64,000 nucleotides of DNA, from assembly GCF_000300235.2 (NCBI RefSeq), contig NZ_CP004388.1, positions 1,903,501-1,967,500 of the forward strand, in the 5' to 3' direction. Shown here piece by piece: positions 53,695 to 63,100 of the stretch. The notes beneath the pieces were generated by a model. It searched no databases. It was not told the origin of the DNA and saw nothing but the letters and a program-made list of their open reading frames with translations. The stretch is from Thalassospira xiamenensis M-5 = DSM 17429. Lineage in GTDB: Bacteria; Pseudomonadota; Alphaproteobacteria; Rhodospirillales; Thalassospiraceae. Position numbers and translations under genes: made by a program. Positions within the stretch are counted from its first letter, which is position 1, and every line of letters starts with the position of its first letter.

Positions 53695-55086
53695 ATGTCT
53701 GAGAGTTTACGCACCATCTCGCCGGTTGATGGATCTGTTTATGTCGAACGCCCGCTTGCCGGTGCGACCGAGATCAACAAGGCCCTTGATGTTGCCCGTG
53801 CGGCCCAAGCCGAATGGCGCCGCGTGCCCGTTGCCACCCGTCAGCAAATCTTGCGCAAGGCAGTTGCCGCCTTTGTCGCCAAGAAAGACGAAATTGCCGC
53901 CGAGATCAGCTGGCAGATGGGCCGCCCGATTTCACAGGCCGGTGGTGAAGTTGCCGGTTTCAAGGAACGTGCCGATTACATGATCGACATCGCGCCCGAG
54001 GCGCTTGGCGATTACAATCCGGGCGAAAAGGCCGGTTTTAACCGCTTTATCCGCCGCGAGGCATTGGGCGTTGTTGCGATTATCGCTCCGTGGAATTTTC
54101 CGTATCTGACAGCGGTTAACGGTGTTGTTCCGGCCCTTATGGCCGGCAATGCGGTGGTGTTGAAACATTCGCACCAGACCCCGCTTTGTGCCGAACGTTT
54201 CGCCGAGGCATTTGAAGCCGCCGGTTTGCCCAAGGGCCTGTTCCAGTATTTGCATCTTAGCCATGCGGATGCCGAAAAGCTGATGGGCGATATCCGGGTT
54301 GATTTCGTTAATTTCACCGGTTCGGTTCCGGGCGGTCATGCCGTGCAAAAGGCCGTGGGCAGCAAGTTTATTGCCACCGGTATGGAGCTTGGCGGCAAAG
54401 ACCCGGCCTATATCCGGGCGGATGTTAATCTGGACCATGCCGTGGAAAACATCATTGACGGGGCGTTCTTTAACACCGGTCAGTCGTGTTGCGGGATTGA
54501 ACGCATTTATGCCCATGAAAGCGTGTTTGACGCGTTTGCCGAAAAAACCGCCGATTTGGTATCGCAATACCGCCTTGGCAGCCCGATTGATACCAATACC
54601 AATCTTGGTCCGATGGTGCGGACATCATCGGCCGCCTTTGTGCGCGGACAGGTTGCGGATGCGATCCGTGACGGTGCCAAGGCATTGGTTGATCCGGCGA
54701 AATTTGCCGCCAATAAAGAAGGCACGCCATATCTGGCACCACAGGTTTTGATCAATGTCGATCATTCTATGCGCGTGATGACCGAGGAAAGCTTTGGCCC
54801 GGTTGTCGGCATCATGAAGGTGAAATCCGACGAGGAAGCCATCGCGTTGATGAATGACAGCGAATTCGGTTTGACGGCGTCAATCTGGACCGCAGATGAA
54901 GACGTCGCGCTTTCGATTGGTGACCGTCTTCAGACCGGGACGGTTTTCATGAACCGTGCAGATTACCTTGATCCGGCATTGGCTTGGACGGGTGTCAAGA
55001 ATTCGGGACGTGGTTGCACGCTTTCGAAACTGGGATACGAATCTTTGACCCGGCCGAAAAGCTTTCACCTGCGGACCACGATTTAA
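53695..55086 (+). CDS. NAD(P)-dependent aldehyde dehydrogenase
   Basis: A 463-residue ALDH. IAPWNFPYLTAVNGVVPALMAGN (about residue 135), the Rossmann loop FTGSVPGG (about 205), the base glutamate in MELGGKDPAYI (about 228) and the catalytic cysteine in NTGQSCCGIERIY (about 263) are all present. It is slightly short at the N-terminus compared with betaine aldehyde dehydrogenases, as is usual for the succinate-semialdehyde or gamma-glutamyl-aldehyde type. It lies between the ligase and the alcohol dehydrogenase; its likely role is to oxidise the aldehyde made by that enzyme. Confidence 0.9.
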   Translation: MSESLRTISPVDGSVYVERPLAGATEINKALDVARAAQAEWRRVPVATRQQILRKAVAAFVAKKDEIAAEISWQMGRPISQAGGEVAGFKERADYMIDIAPEALGDYNPGEKAGFNRFIRREALGVVAIIAPWNFPYLTAVNGVVPALMAGNAVVLKHSHQTPLCAERFAEAFEAAGLPKGLFQYLHLSHADAEKLMGDIRVDFVNFTGSVPGGHAVQKAVGSKFIATGMELGGKDPAYIRADVNLDHAVENIIDGAFFNTGQSCCGIERIYAHESVFDAFAEKTADLVSQYRLGSPIDTNTNLGPMVRTSSAAFVRGQVADAIRDGAKALVDPAKFAANKEGTPYLAPQVLINVDHSMRVMTEESFGPVVGIMKVKSDEEAIALMNDSEFGLTASIWTADEDVALSIGDRLQTGTVFMNRADYLDPALAWTGVKNSGRGCTLSKLGYESLTRPKSFHLRTTI

Positions 55087-55116
55087 CGGCGCGTTTAACG
55101 CGCAAAGGATACAGAG

Positions 55117-56286
55117 ATGACGAAAAAGATTGTTGGAAACTGGAACTTCCCGACGTCGGTGCGTTTTGGCCCGGGCCGTATTGCAGAATTGGCAGATGCC
55201 TGTAAGGCAACCGGCATGAAAAAGCCGCTGCTGATTACCGACGAAGGTCTTAAAGACCTGCCGATGGTGCGTGATGCCATTGCCGCCAACGAAGCCGCCG
55301 GTTTGCCGACCGGGCTGTTTGCCGGTGTTAAAGGCAACCCGACGGGTAAAAACGTCGAAGATGGTTTGGCGGTTTACCGTGCAGGCGGTCATGACGGTGT
55401 GATTGCCTTTGGCGGTGGGTCGGGACTTGACGCGGCCAAGGCGGTTGCCCTGATGGCCGGTCAGACCCGCCCGATGTGGGATTTCGAGGATGTCGGTGAT
55501 TGGTGGACCCGTGCCGATCCGGAGGGTATTGCGCCCATCGTTGCCGTGCCGACGACGTCGGGCACCGGTTCCGAAGTTGGCCGTGCCAGTGTCATCACCA
55601 AAGAAGACACGCATGAAAAGAAAATCATCTTCCATCCGAAGATGTTGCCAGCAATCGTGATTTCCGACCCGGAACTGACCGTGGGCCTGCCAGCCCATGT
55701 GACGGCGGCAACCGGTGTTGACGCATTTGTGCATTGTTTCGAAGCCCATTGCGCGCCGGGTTATCACCCGATGGCCGAAGGTGTGGCGCTTGAAGGGATG
55801 CGGTTGATCGCCGATGCATTGCCGCGGGCCTATGACGATGGCAAAGATATCGAAGCCCGTGCCGACATGCTGGCGGCGGCATCAATGGGGGCAACTGCGT
55901 TCCAAAAAGGCTTGGGCGGTGTTCACGCGCTTGCCCATCCGATCGGGGCGATTTTTGATACCCATCACGGCCTGACCAACGCCATCCTTTTGCCCTATGT
56001 CATGCGGGCCAATCGTCGTGCGATTGAAGGCAATTGCGAAATCATCTGTCGTCTTTTGAACCTTGCCGCGCCGAGTTTTGACACTTTGTTTGAATGGGTT
56101 TTGGGGTTCCGAACCCGTCTTGGCATCGTCAATACGCTGGCGGAAATTGGTGTGGATGTGAACCGTGCCGATGAAGTTGCAACCAAGGCAAAGGCCGATC
56201 CGTCGGATGGGGGCAACCCGATTGATCTTTCGGTGGAGGAATATGCGGCAATCTTCCGCCGTGCCTGTGCGGGTGATCTTGGTTGA
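55117..56286 (+). CDS. Iron-containing (group III) alcohol dehydrogenase
   Basis: A 389-residue Fe-ADH. NAD binding: FGGGSGLDAAKAVALMAG (about residue 95). The metal ligands are in TGVDAFVHCFEA (Asp, His; about 200-210), GGVHALAHPIGA (His; about 275) and THHGLTNAILLPYV (His; about 287). All ligands are kept, so it should be active. It fits a step oxidising a hydroxyl group in the gamma-glutamyl intermediate. It starts 30 bp behind the aldehyde dehydrogenase. Confidence 0.92.
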   Translation: MTKKIVGNWNFPTSVRFGPGRIAELADACKATGMKKPLLITDEGLKDLPMVRDAIAANEAAGLPTGLFAGVKGNPTGKNVEDGLAVYRAGGHDGVIAFGGGSGLDAAKAVALMAGQTRPMWDFEDVGDWWTRADPEGIAPIVAVPTTSGTGSEVGRASVITKEDTHEKKIIFHPKMLPAIVISDPELTVGLPAHVTAATGVDAFVHCFEAHCAPGYHPMAEGVALEGMRLIADALPRAYDDGKDIEARADMLAAASMGATAFQKGLGGVHALAHPIGAIFDTHHGLTNAILLPYVMRANRRAIEGNCEIICRLLNLAAPSFDTLFEWVLGFRTRLGIVNTLAEIGVDVNRADEVATKAKADPSDGGNPIDLSVEEYAAIFRRACAGDLG

Positions 56287-56332
56287 TCCGAACCAACGAT
56301 AATTAAAATAATAACGGGATCAAGGTGTTAGT

Positions 56333-57190
56333 ATGGAAAACGTCAGAAAAATCCTGATTGTTGATGGTAATCGTCACGATGTGAACGCGCTTAACCGTTC
56401 ATTGGGCGGGTCGCCATCGGGCGAAGGATATGAAGCGGCCCTGCGACGCCTTGATCCCGATCTTGATATTACCATTGTTCGGCCTGCGGATGACGGGCCG
56501 GATTGTTTGCCCAAGGGTGTCAAACTGACCGATTTTGATGGCATTGCCTGGACTGGATCAGCCCTTAATGCCTATATCGATGAAGATGCGGTTTTGAACC
56601 AGTTGCCGTTGGCCAAGGCGACGGTTGAAACCGGTTTGCCGGTATTTGGCAGTTGTTGGGGCATGCAGATTGTTGCCCGTGCCTTTGGCGGCGAGGTTCG
56701 TGCCGCGCCCAAAGGGCGTGAAATTGGTGTGGGCCGGATGATCCGCCTGAACCGGGCAGGGGTTTCCCATCCGATGTATCGCGGAAAATCGGCGTGTTTT
56801 TCCGCACTGACTGTTCATATGGACGAAGTTTGCGTGGCCCCCAAGGGGGCTGTGATCCTTGCCGGGAACGATCACAGCCATATTCAGGCATTTGCGATGG
56901 AAAATGACGGGATGAAATTCTGGGGCGTGCAATATCACCCGGAATATACCTTGGCCGAATTGGCCGCTATTTTCCGCCGGTATGGGCAGCGTCTTATTGA
57001 TGCGGGGCTTTTTGCCGATCAGGACGCGCTTGAAACCATGTCGGCCAATTGGGTGACATTGCATCAGGACCCGGATCGCCGTGATCTGGCCTGGCAATAC
57101 GGCATTGACGATGACGCATTGCGTTATGAACGCCGCCTGATTGAACTTGCCAATTGGTTGAAATATTCAGTCGGCACGAAAACGGTTTAA
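56333..57190 (+). CDS. Class I glutamine amidotransferase-type hydrolase
   Basis: A 285-residue GATase1-fold protein with the nucleophile in FGSCWGMQIVARAFGG (Cys about residue 109) and the His-Glu pair in VQYHPEYTLAE (about 202). It has no synthase partner, so it probably works as a free hydrolase, as PuuD does on gamma-glutamyl-GABA, releasing glutamate and the product. This is the last gene of the cluster. Its TAA overlaps the stop codon of the convergent kinase gene (57187-57190). Confidence 0.87.
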   Translation: MENVRKILIVDGNRHDVNALNRSLGGSPSGEGYEAALRRLDPDLDITIVRPADDGPDCLPKGVKLTDFDGIAWTGSALNAYIDEDAVLNQLPLAKATVETGLPVFGSCWGMQIVARAFGGEVRAAPKGREIGVGRMIRLNRAGVSHPMYRGKSACFSALTVHMDEVCVAPKGAVILAGNDHSHIQAFAMENDGMKFWGVQYHPEYTLAELAAIFRRYGQRLIDAGLFADQDALETMSANWVTLHQDPDRRDLAWQYGIDDDALRYERRLIELANWLKYSVGTKTV

Positions 57191-58137
57191 ATCGTTTCCT
57201 TGGCGGCGGTTAAGGCCCGTTTCCGAACTGATTTCAGATCAAGGTTCCACACGGTCGTGCCCTGTGTTTCAGCCGTCAGGCTTGCCATGGCAAGGCCGGT
57301 GGCGATGGCATCATCAAATGCGGCACCCGGTTTTCTAAACGTTGACAGGAAGCCGGCATAAAACGCATCACCCGCACCGTTGACGTCAACAACCTTGGTT
57401 GGCAGGGGCCGCCAGAACGCCATTTCAGTGTCATCTGCGGATACAACGCCCATTGCGCCCAGCGTGATGACCATATGTTTGATACCATGTTGACGCAGGG
57501 CCATTACGGCCTTTGGTGCGTCGGAAATCTCGTTGATTTCAATGCCGGTCAAGACTTTGGTTTCGGCACGATTGGCAATCAGCAAATCAATCCTGCCCAG
57601 AACCGGTTTGAGGCGTGCAGCCTTGGACGGGGATACGGTGGCGGCACAGAATTTTGATGTTTGTTTTTGATCGGCCAGCCAGTCCAGCGTTTCCATCGGC
57701 AGATTGACATCGACCATCCACCAGGGCCAGCAGCGCAGATTGCCAAGTTGACCGGCCAGAAAATCGGGGGTCAGCCGGTCATAGACTTCGGCATCCATCA
57801 GGCCCAGCGCCAGTTCACCGGTTTCGTCAAGGATGGCGGTGTAACCCGCCGTATGGCCGCCCGGAATTTTGCGAATTTGGCGGGTATCAATACCCAGTTC
57901 GGACAGGGATTGAACGATTTGATCCCCATCGCCGTCATCGCCAACCGCAGAAAGGATCGCGACATTGCAGCCCAGAAGGCGCAAATGAACCGCGATATTG
58001 CGACTGACACCGCCCGGTTTGTGATGCAGGGTCCGCACAGGGTTTGACGCCGCAGGCACGAATGTTTCCGTGCATTGCAGGGTGCGGTCGAAATGGGCGG
58101 CACCGAGGCAAAGAATATTGGCCGATGGTTTGATCAA
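57187..58137 (-). CDS. PfkB-family kinase, pseudouridine-kinase-like
   Basis: A 316-residue ribokinase-fold enzyme. The N-terminal GGVSRNIAVHLRLLGCNVAILSAVGDDGDG and the C-terminal catalytic motif DVNGAGDAFYAGFL (Asp about residue 252) are typical. The GGVxRNIA pattern and the middle region are closest to PsuK (pseudouridine kinase) in my memory, but ribokinase, inosine-guanosine kinase or other sugar kinases remain possible. The only in-frame start is TTG (58137), with a weak ribosome-binding site. A nucleotidase and a nucleoside-type ABC transporter nearby support a nucleoside substrate. Confidence 0.78.
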   Translation of the reverse strand: MIKPSANILCLGAAHFDRTLQCTETFVPAASNPVRTLHHKPGGVSRNIAVHLRLLGCNVAILSAVGDDGDGDQIVQSLSELGIDTRQIRKIPGGHTAGYTAILDETGELALGLMDAEVYDRLTPDFLAGQLGNLRCWPWWMVDVNLPMETLDWLADQKQTSKFCAATVSPSKAARLKPVLGRIDLLIANRAETKVLTGIEINEISDAPKAVMALRQHGIKHMVITLGAMGVVSADDTEMAFWRPLPTKVVDVNGAGDAFYAGFLSTFRKPGAAFDDAIATGLAMASLTAETQGTTVWNLDLKSVRKRALTAAKETI

Positions 58138-58218
58138 GGCGATGCTCTGTTTCTTATCTGTTGATTTTTGAGGACTGGCGCCAAGTCATAAGCCGCGGGG
58201 CCAATTGATGGCAAGCAA

Positions 58219-58262
58219 AACAAAAAAGGCGGCACAGTGATTAACGCTGTACCGCCCTTTGC
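58219..58262 (-). terminator. Terminator of the 5'-nucleotidase gene
   Basis: Stem AAAGGCGG-CACAG / CTGT-CCGCCCTTT (slightly imperfect) with a run of T on the minus strand, just after the nucleotidase stop. Confidence 0.82.
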
Positions 58263-58283
58263 TTAGCCGTCTGGAATGACGGG

Positions 58284-59879
58284 TTATTTCATCATGATGC
58301 GATCATGGGTCATTGGGCTTAGCGGTGAATTCATGCCGATATAATCGGCAACCGCCTGCTCAAGGTTCGGACCGAAATCATAGACATCGGTGGCCTTGTC
58401 ACGGAACAGGGCATATCCATCGCCGCCATTGCGCATGAAGTCGTTCGATACCACGCCATAGGTTTTGCGGGCATCAATCGGCGCAAAACTGCCATTTTCA
58501 TTGACCATTACGTTTGAAACGCGCGATCCGACCGGGGCATTCAGATCCAGATCGAATTTCAGGCCGGAAACCTGTGGGAACTGGCCTTTGCCCTCTGCCA
58601 CCATCGACACACCATGTTCAAGCGATGCGACGACATCAGCACCCGAAAGCTTGAAGGTCGCCAAGGCATTTTGGAAGGGCAGTACCGTCAGGACTTCGCC
58701 CATGGTGACCGTACCTTCATCGATGCTGGCGCGGATACCGCCGCCGTTCTGGATGGCGATTTGGTAGCCTTCGCCAGCTTTCCACAGCATGGCATCGGCA
58801 ATAAGCGACCCCATGGAACATTCCATCGCGCGGCAGGTTTCGCGCGATCCATCGGCCGGGGCGGTAAAGCTTCCGACTTCAAGGGTGCGAATTTTGTCAA
58901 CTGCGCCACTGACCTTGGCGATTTTTGCCAGGACGTCTTCGGCCGGTTTGATGCTGGCATCAAGGGTGATCGGTTCCCCCGACCATGCCTTCGCGACACC
59001 ATCATCGTCAAAGGTGACTTCTAGCGCGCCGAGATAGCGGCTATAGGCATAGGCCTGAACCACCAGAACCGGTTTGCCATCCGGGGCGGTTTCGACCACT
59101 GGATAGGGATAGTTGGCTTTTTCATTGGTGTTGGAAAACAGCTGATTGTCATGGCCGCCAACGATGACGTCGATGCCGGAAACGGTTTTGGCCAGTTCAA
59201 AATCTTTGTATGACCCGGAATGGCTCATGACGATGATCTTGTTGATGCCTTTAAGACGTAAGCGCGCCACCGAATAGCGCAGCGCCATTTCGGAATCCGT
59301 GACCGCAACATGATCGCCCGGGCTTGAAATGTCGGGGGTTTCTTCGGTGGTGATGCCGATCAGACCGATTTTTTCGCCGCCGACTTCAATGATGCTGTCG
59401 GGTTTGATGAAACCTTCAAGACCCGACCCGCCAAGCGGTTTGACATTGGCCGACAGGACCGGAATTTTGCTGGCCTTGATAAAGGCAGCAAGGACTTCGG
59501 GGCCATCATCAAATTCATGGTTCCCGATGGTCATGGCGTCATAACCGGCCATTGCCATCAGTTCGGCGGTCAGTTCGCCCTTGTAGGTCGAATAATAAAG
59601 CGACCCCTGAAACTGATCGCCGCCATCAAGAACCAAAATATTGCCGCCCATGGCGCGATTGTCGCGAATGGCGGTTGCCAGGCGGGCATAGCCGCCAAAA
59701 CATTTGCCTGCGGCATCGTCTTCGGGCTCACAGGTATTGTTGTATTTGGTAACCGATTCAACGCGGTCGTGAACGTCATTGGTATGCAGGATGCGCAGAT
59801 CATAATCCGCAAGTGCCGAACCGGCACTAAATGTCAGCATGGTACAGGCCGAAAGCAGCCCGGCAATCTTCCGTTTCAT
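58284..59879 (-). CDS. Periplasmic bifunctional metallophosphatase/5'-nucleotidase (UshA-like)
   Basis: A 531-residue exported enzyme. After a signal peptide (MKRKIAGLLSACTMLTFSAGSALA) comes the metallophosphatase domain with LRILHTNDVHDR (about 28), LDGGDQFQGS (about 85), GNHEFDDGPE (about 118), VMSHSG (about 225) and VGGHDNQLF (about 245). The C-terminal nucleotidase domain (about 345-500) holds QNGGGIRASIDEG and the aromatic clamp region NDFMRNGGDGY. It splits external nucleotides into nucleosides, which the adjacent ABC system could import. GGGAG precedes the ATG. Confidence 0.93.
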   Translation of the reverse strand: MKRKIAGLLSACTMLTFSAGSALADYDLRILHTNDVHDRVESVTKYNNTCEPEDDAAGKCFGGYARLATAIRDNRAMGGNILVLDGGDQFQGSLYYSTYKGELTAELMAMAGYDAMTIGNHEFDDGPEVLAAFIKASKIPVLSANVKPLGGSGLEGFIKPDSIIEVGGEKIGLIGITTEETPDISSPGDHVAVTDSEMALRYSVARLRLKGINKIIVMSHSGSYKDFELAKTVSGIDVIVGGHDNQLFSNTNEKANYPYPVVETAPDGKPVLVVQAYAYSRYLGALEVTFDDDGVAKAWSGEPITLDASIKPAEDVLAKIAKVSGAVDKIRTLEVGSFTAPADGSRETCRAMECSMGSLIADAMLWKAGEGYQIAIQNGGGIRASIDEGTVTMGEVLTVLPFQNALATFKLSGADVVASLEHGVSMVAEGKGQFPQVSGLKFDLDLNAPVGSRVSNVMVNENGSFAPIDARKTYGVVSNDFMRNGGDGYALFRDKATDVYDFGPNLEQAVADYIGMNSPLSPMTHDRIMMK

Positions 59880-60480
59880 TTTGATCTCCCAAAAAGGTCA
59901 CATCGTCGGGGTCCCACGACCCGGCGTGGCACGAAAAGTCAAATGCCTGAACACCTGTGATCCTAACATCAAAATTCTGATCGGGGTACGCCGTGTTGAT
60001 GACCGGTGGGTTAAATTATCGCGACGCTGTGCCCGGATTTAAAAGCCGGAATGCGGGGCAATGCAGAATCGGAATCCACAGGTTTTCGGCGGGCATTGGC
60101 GCGATTACATAAAATACGTGAACCGGAAACATGAATTTCTTTTGGAAATAGTATTGGTTGATGATGAAATCCCGGCACCACCCCTGTGGCTAAAAACTAA
60201 GGGAAACCCCGCAGATAGACCCCAAATTGGCACGCCGGAGTAGAATGATTTTTGACCAAATGGACAGGATATGTGTGCGTCGCATAGGGTCTGCTATTTA
60301 CAGAGCACTACATTTTGTAGTTACCATAGACATTCTGCAGCAGAGGTGCACGGATAGCGCCCCGATAGAAGGGACGACATGTGATGCTGCTGCATGGACA
60401 GTTTTTTCGATGAGGGAGTTCCGCCGGTTAAGGGCGCTGGCGGGATATAAAAGAGAATCAAGCAATAGAAGGGCATCGGA
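59880..60480. other. Intergenic region upstream of the nucleoside ABC transporter
   Basis: About 600 bp between divergent genes. No credible gene. It contains a perfect inverted repeat at 60307-60321 (listed) and an imperfect one, TGACCA-AA-TGGACA, at about 60253-60266. Promoters of both divergent units should lie here. Confidence 0.6.
60307..60321. promoter_or_regulatory. Perfect inverted repeat ACTACA-TTT-TGTAGT
   Basis: A 6+6 bp palindrome about 160 bp before the BMP-type binding-protein gene. Size and symmetry fit an operator; the regulator is unknown. Confidence 0.4.
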
Positions 60481-61476
60481 ATGAAAAAGCTTCTGACCAC
60501 CATGGTCGCGGCTGCTGCTTGCTATGCAGGGGTAGCTACCGCCGCCGAAATCAAGCCGGCCGTCGTTTATGACATGGGCGGGCGTTTTGACCGTTCGTTT
60601 AACCAGGGCGCATATAACGGTGCCGAGAAATACAAGGCCGACAAAGGGACCGAGTATCGCGATTTCGAAATCCAGAATGATTCGCAGCGCGAACAGGCGA
60701 TGCGCAATTTTGCCCGCCGCGGCATGAGCCCGATTGTGGCGATTGGTTTCTCGCAGGCATCTGCCCTTGAAAAAGTTGCCAAGGAATTCCCGGAAACCAA
60801 GTTCACCATTATCGACATGGTTGTTGATTTGCCGAACGTTCAGTCCGTGGTCTTTAAAGAACACGAAGGATCGTTCCTGGTTGGTATTCTGGCCGCCATG
60901 GCGTCTGAAACCGGCAAGGTTGGTTTCATCGGTGGCATGGACATTCCGCTGATCCGTAAATTTGCCTGTGGTTACGTACAGGGCGTTAAATACGCCAATC
61001 CGAATGCGGAAATCTTTCAGAATATGACCGGCACCACGGGTGCGGCCTGGAACGATCCGGTAAAAGGCGGCGAACTTGCCAAATCGCAGTTCGATCGTGG
61101 TGCGGATGTTGTTTATCACGCGGCGGGCGGTACCGGCGTTGGCGTTCTTCAGGCAGCGGCTGATGCTGGCAAGTTGGGCATTGGTGTTGACTCTAACCAG
61201 AATGCCCTGCATCCGGGATCGGTTCTGACTTCGATGCTTAAACGTGTTGACGTTGCTGTCTATGAAGCATTCGAAGATGCGGCTAATGACACCTGGAAAC
61301 CGGGTGTTAGTGTTCTTGGTCTGGCCGAAGGCGGTGTTGACTGGGCACGCGACGAGAACAACGACAAACTCATCACCGATGACATGAAAGCCGCTGTTGC
61401 AAAGGCAACCGAAGAAATTACTTCGGGGTCGCTTGCAGTGCATGACTATATGAGCGACAGCGCCTGCCCAATGTAA
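60481..61476 (+). CDS. BMP-family ABC transporter substrate-binding protein (nucleoside type)
   Basis: A 331-residue periplasmic protein with a signal peptide (MKKLLTTMVAAAACYAGVATA). The PnrA/Bmp pattern is clear: VVYDMGGRFDRSFNQGAYNGAEKY (about 30), ARRGMSPIVAIGFSQASALEKVA and GKVGFIGGMDIPLIRKFACGYVQGVKY (about 145). Characterised relatives bind purine nucleosides. It is followed by ATPase and permease genes with the same direction, 28 bp to the next start. Confidence 0.92.
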   Translation: MKKLLTTMVAAAACYAGVATAAEIKPAVVYDMGGRFDRSFNQGAYNGAEKYKADKGTEYRDFEIQNDSQREQAMRNFARRGMSPIVAIGFSQASALEKVAKEFPETKFTIIDMVVDLPNVQSVVFKEHEGSFLVGILAAMASETGKVGFIGGMDIPLIRKFACGYVQGVKYANPNAEIFQNMTGTTGAAWNDPVKGGELAKSQFDRGADVVYHAAGGTGVGVLQAAADAGKLGIGVDSNQNALHPGSVLTSMLKRVDVAVYEAFEDAANDTWKPGVSVLGLAEGGVDWARDENNDKLITDDMKAAVAKATEEITSGSLAVHDYMSDSACPM

Positions 61477-61504
61477 GGCAGCAAAGAAAAACCGGGGATT
61501 TGTA

Positions 61505-63100
61505 GTGTCGGATACGATACATCAAATGCACGGCGCCGGGGAAACCGGTGCCGTGCAACCCGCTATTGAACTGCGTGGCATAGACAAGCGGTTCGGAGCG
61601 GTACACGCCAATAAATCAATCGATCTTAGGGTTGAAAAAGGCACGATTCACGGCATCGTTGGCGAAAACGGTGCAGGGAAATCGACCTTGATGAGCATTC
61701 TGTACGGATTTTATCAGGCCGATGGCGGCACGATCCATGTTGATGGCAAGCTTTGTGTCATCAAGGGATCTGAAGATGCCATTGCGGTTGGCATCGGCAT
61801 GGTCCATCAGCATTTCATGCTGGTTGAGCCCTTTACGGTTCTTGAAAACGTTATTCTGGGTGTCGAGGGGGGGGCGATCCTGCGCGAGGGCGTTGACAAA
61901 GCCCGCGAGGAGCTTAAGCGTCTGGAGCGTGAATATGCGCTTGACGTTAATCCCGATGCCATTGTGGGTGATCTGTCTGTTGGCTTGCAGCAGCGCGTTG
62001 AAATTTTGAAGGCCCTTTATCGGGGGGCCGAAATTCTAATTCTGGACGAGCCGACCGGGGTTCTGACCCCGCAGGAAGCCGATCATCTGTTCCGCATTCT
62101 GGAAACCCTGAAACAGCAGGGCAAAACGGTTGTTCTGATCACGCATAAACTGCGCGAAATCATGGCGGCAACGGACAATGTTTCCGTGATGCGCCAGGGT
62201 GAAATGGTGGCCCATCGCAAAACGGCCGAAACCAGCCCCGAAGAACTTTCCGAACTGATGGTCGGCCGCAAGGTGCTTTTGCGCCTTGAAAAGGGTGAGG
62301 CCGCACCGGCGGCAACGGTTCTTGAGGTTGATAATCTGTGTGTTGAAACATCGCAGGGGGTGCGCAAGGTCAAGAATGCCAGCTTTACGGTGCGTGCTGG
62401 CGAGATCGTCGGCATTGCCGGGGTTTCCGGCAACGGGCAAAGCGAACTTCTTGAAGCGCTTGGCGGGATACGTACGGTAACCGAAGGCCTGGTCCTTTTA
62501 AACGGGCAGGATGTGACGCCCGGTCGTGGTGTGGATGCCGCCGAACTGCGTAAGCGCGGTGTCGCCCATGTGCCTGAGGATCGCCATCGCATGGCAATGG
62601 TGACGTCATTTTCGGCCAAGGAGGCCGCTATCCTCGGTTACGAGGATGACGCGACCTATCAGAATGGGCTTTTCCTGAACTGGCATGCAATTTCCGATGC
62701 TACCGAACATATGATGTCGGAATTCGACGTAAGGCCAAATGATCCTGATCTGAAAGCGGCCAATTTTTCCGGTGGCAACCAGCAGAAGCTGGTTCTGGCG
62801 CGTGAAATCATGCGCGATCCAGAGCTTCTTCTGGTCGGACAGCCGACGCGCGGTGTCGATATCGGTGCCATCGAATTCATTCACAAACGTATTGTTGCGA
62901 TGCGTGATGCTGGCAAGGCCGTTTTGCTGGTATCCGTCGAACTGGACGAAATCATGTCTCTTGCCGACCGCATACTGGTGATGTGTGATGGTGCCATCAT
63001 CGGTGAAGTTTCTGCTGCTGATGCCAATGAACGGGTGCTTGGCCTGATGATGGCCGGAGTTGATCCCCATGAAGCCAAAGCTGCGGAGGGGCAGGCATGA
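61505..63100 (+). CDS. ABC transporter ATP-binding protein (tandem cassettes, sugar/nucleoside type)
   Basis: A 531-residue ATPase with two nucleotide-binding domains. The first has Walker [12 protein letters not shown] (about residue 55), signature [14 protein letters not shown] and Walker [13 protein letters not shown] (about 180). The second (about 275-515) has a degenerate Walker A-like [14 protein letters not shown] and signature [17 protein letters not shown] with Walker [13 protein letters not shown], where the catalytic Glu is Gln, as in other RbsA/NupO-like proteins. Works with the BMP protein. It overlaps the permease gene by 4 bp. Confidence 0.93.
   Translation: MSDTIHQMHGAGETGAVQPAIELRGIDKRFGAVHANKSIDLRVEKGTIHGIVGENGAGKSTLMSILYGFYQADGGTIHVDGKLCVIKGSEDAIAVGIGMVHQHFMLVEPFTVLENVILGVEGGAILREGVDKAREELKRLEREYALDVNPDAIVGDLSVGLQQRVEILKALYRGAEILILDEPTGVLTPQEADHLFRILETLKQQGKTVVLITHKLREIMAATDNVSVMRQGEMVAHRKTAETSPEELSELMVGRKVLLRLEKGEAAPAATVLEVDNLCVETSQGVRKVKNASFTVRAGEIVGIAGVSGNGQSELLEALGGIRTVTEGLVLLNGQDVTPGRGVDAAELRKRGVAHVPEDRHRMAMVTSFSAKEAAILGYEDDATYQNGLFLNWHAISDATEHMMSEFDVRPNDPDLKAANFSGGNQQKLVLAREIMRDPELLLVGQPTRGVDIGAIEFIHKRIVAMRDAGKAVLLVSVELDEIMSLADRILVMCDGAIIGEVSAADANERVLGLMMAGVDPHEAKAAEGQA

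Noticed and set aside
60253-60266. TGACCA-AA-TGGACA as a GntR-type operator
   Set aside because: The arms match only partly, and there is no GntR gene nearby; too weak to list as a separate site.
60298-61443. A 381-codon open frame on the minus strand
   Set aside because: Fully antisense to the clearly recognised BMP-type binding-protein gene.
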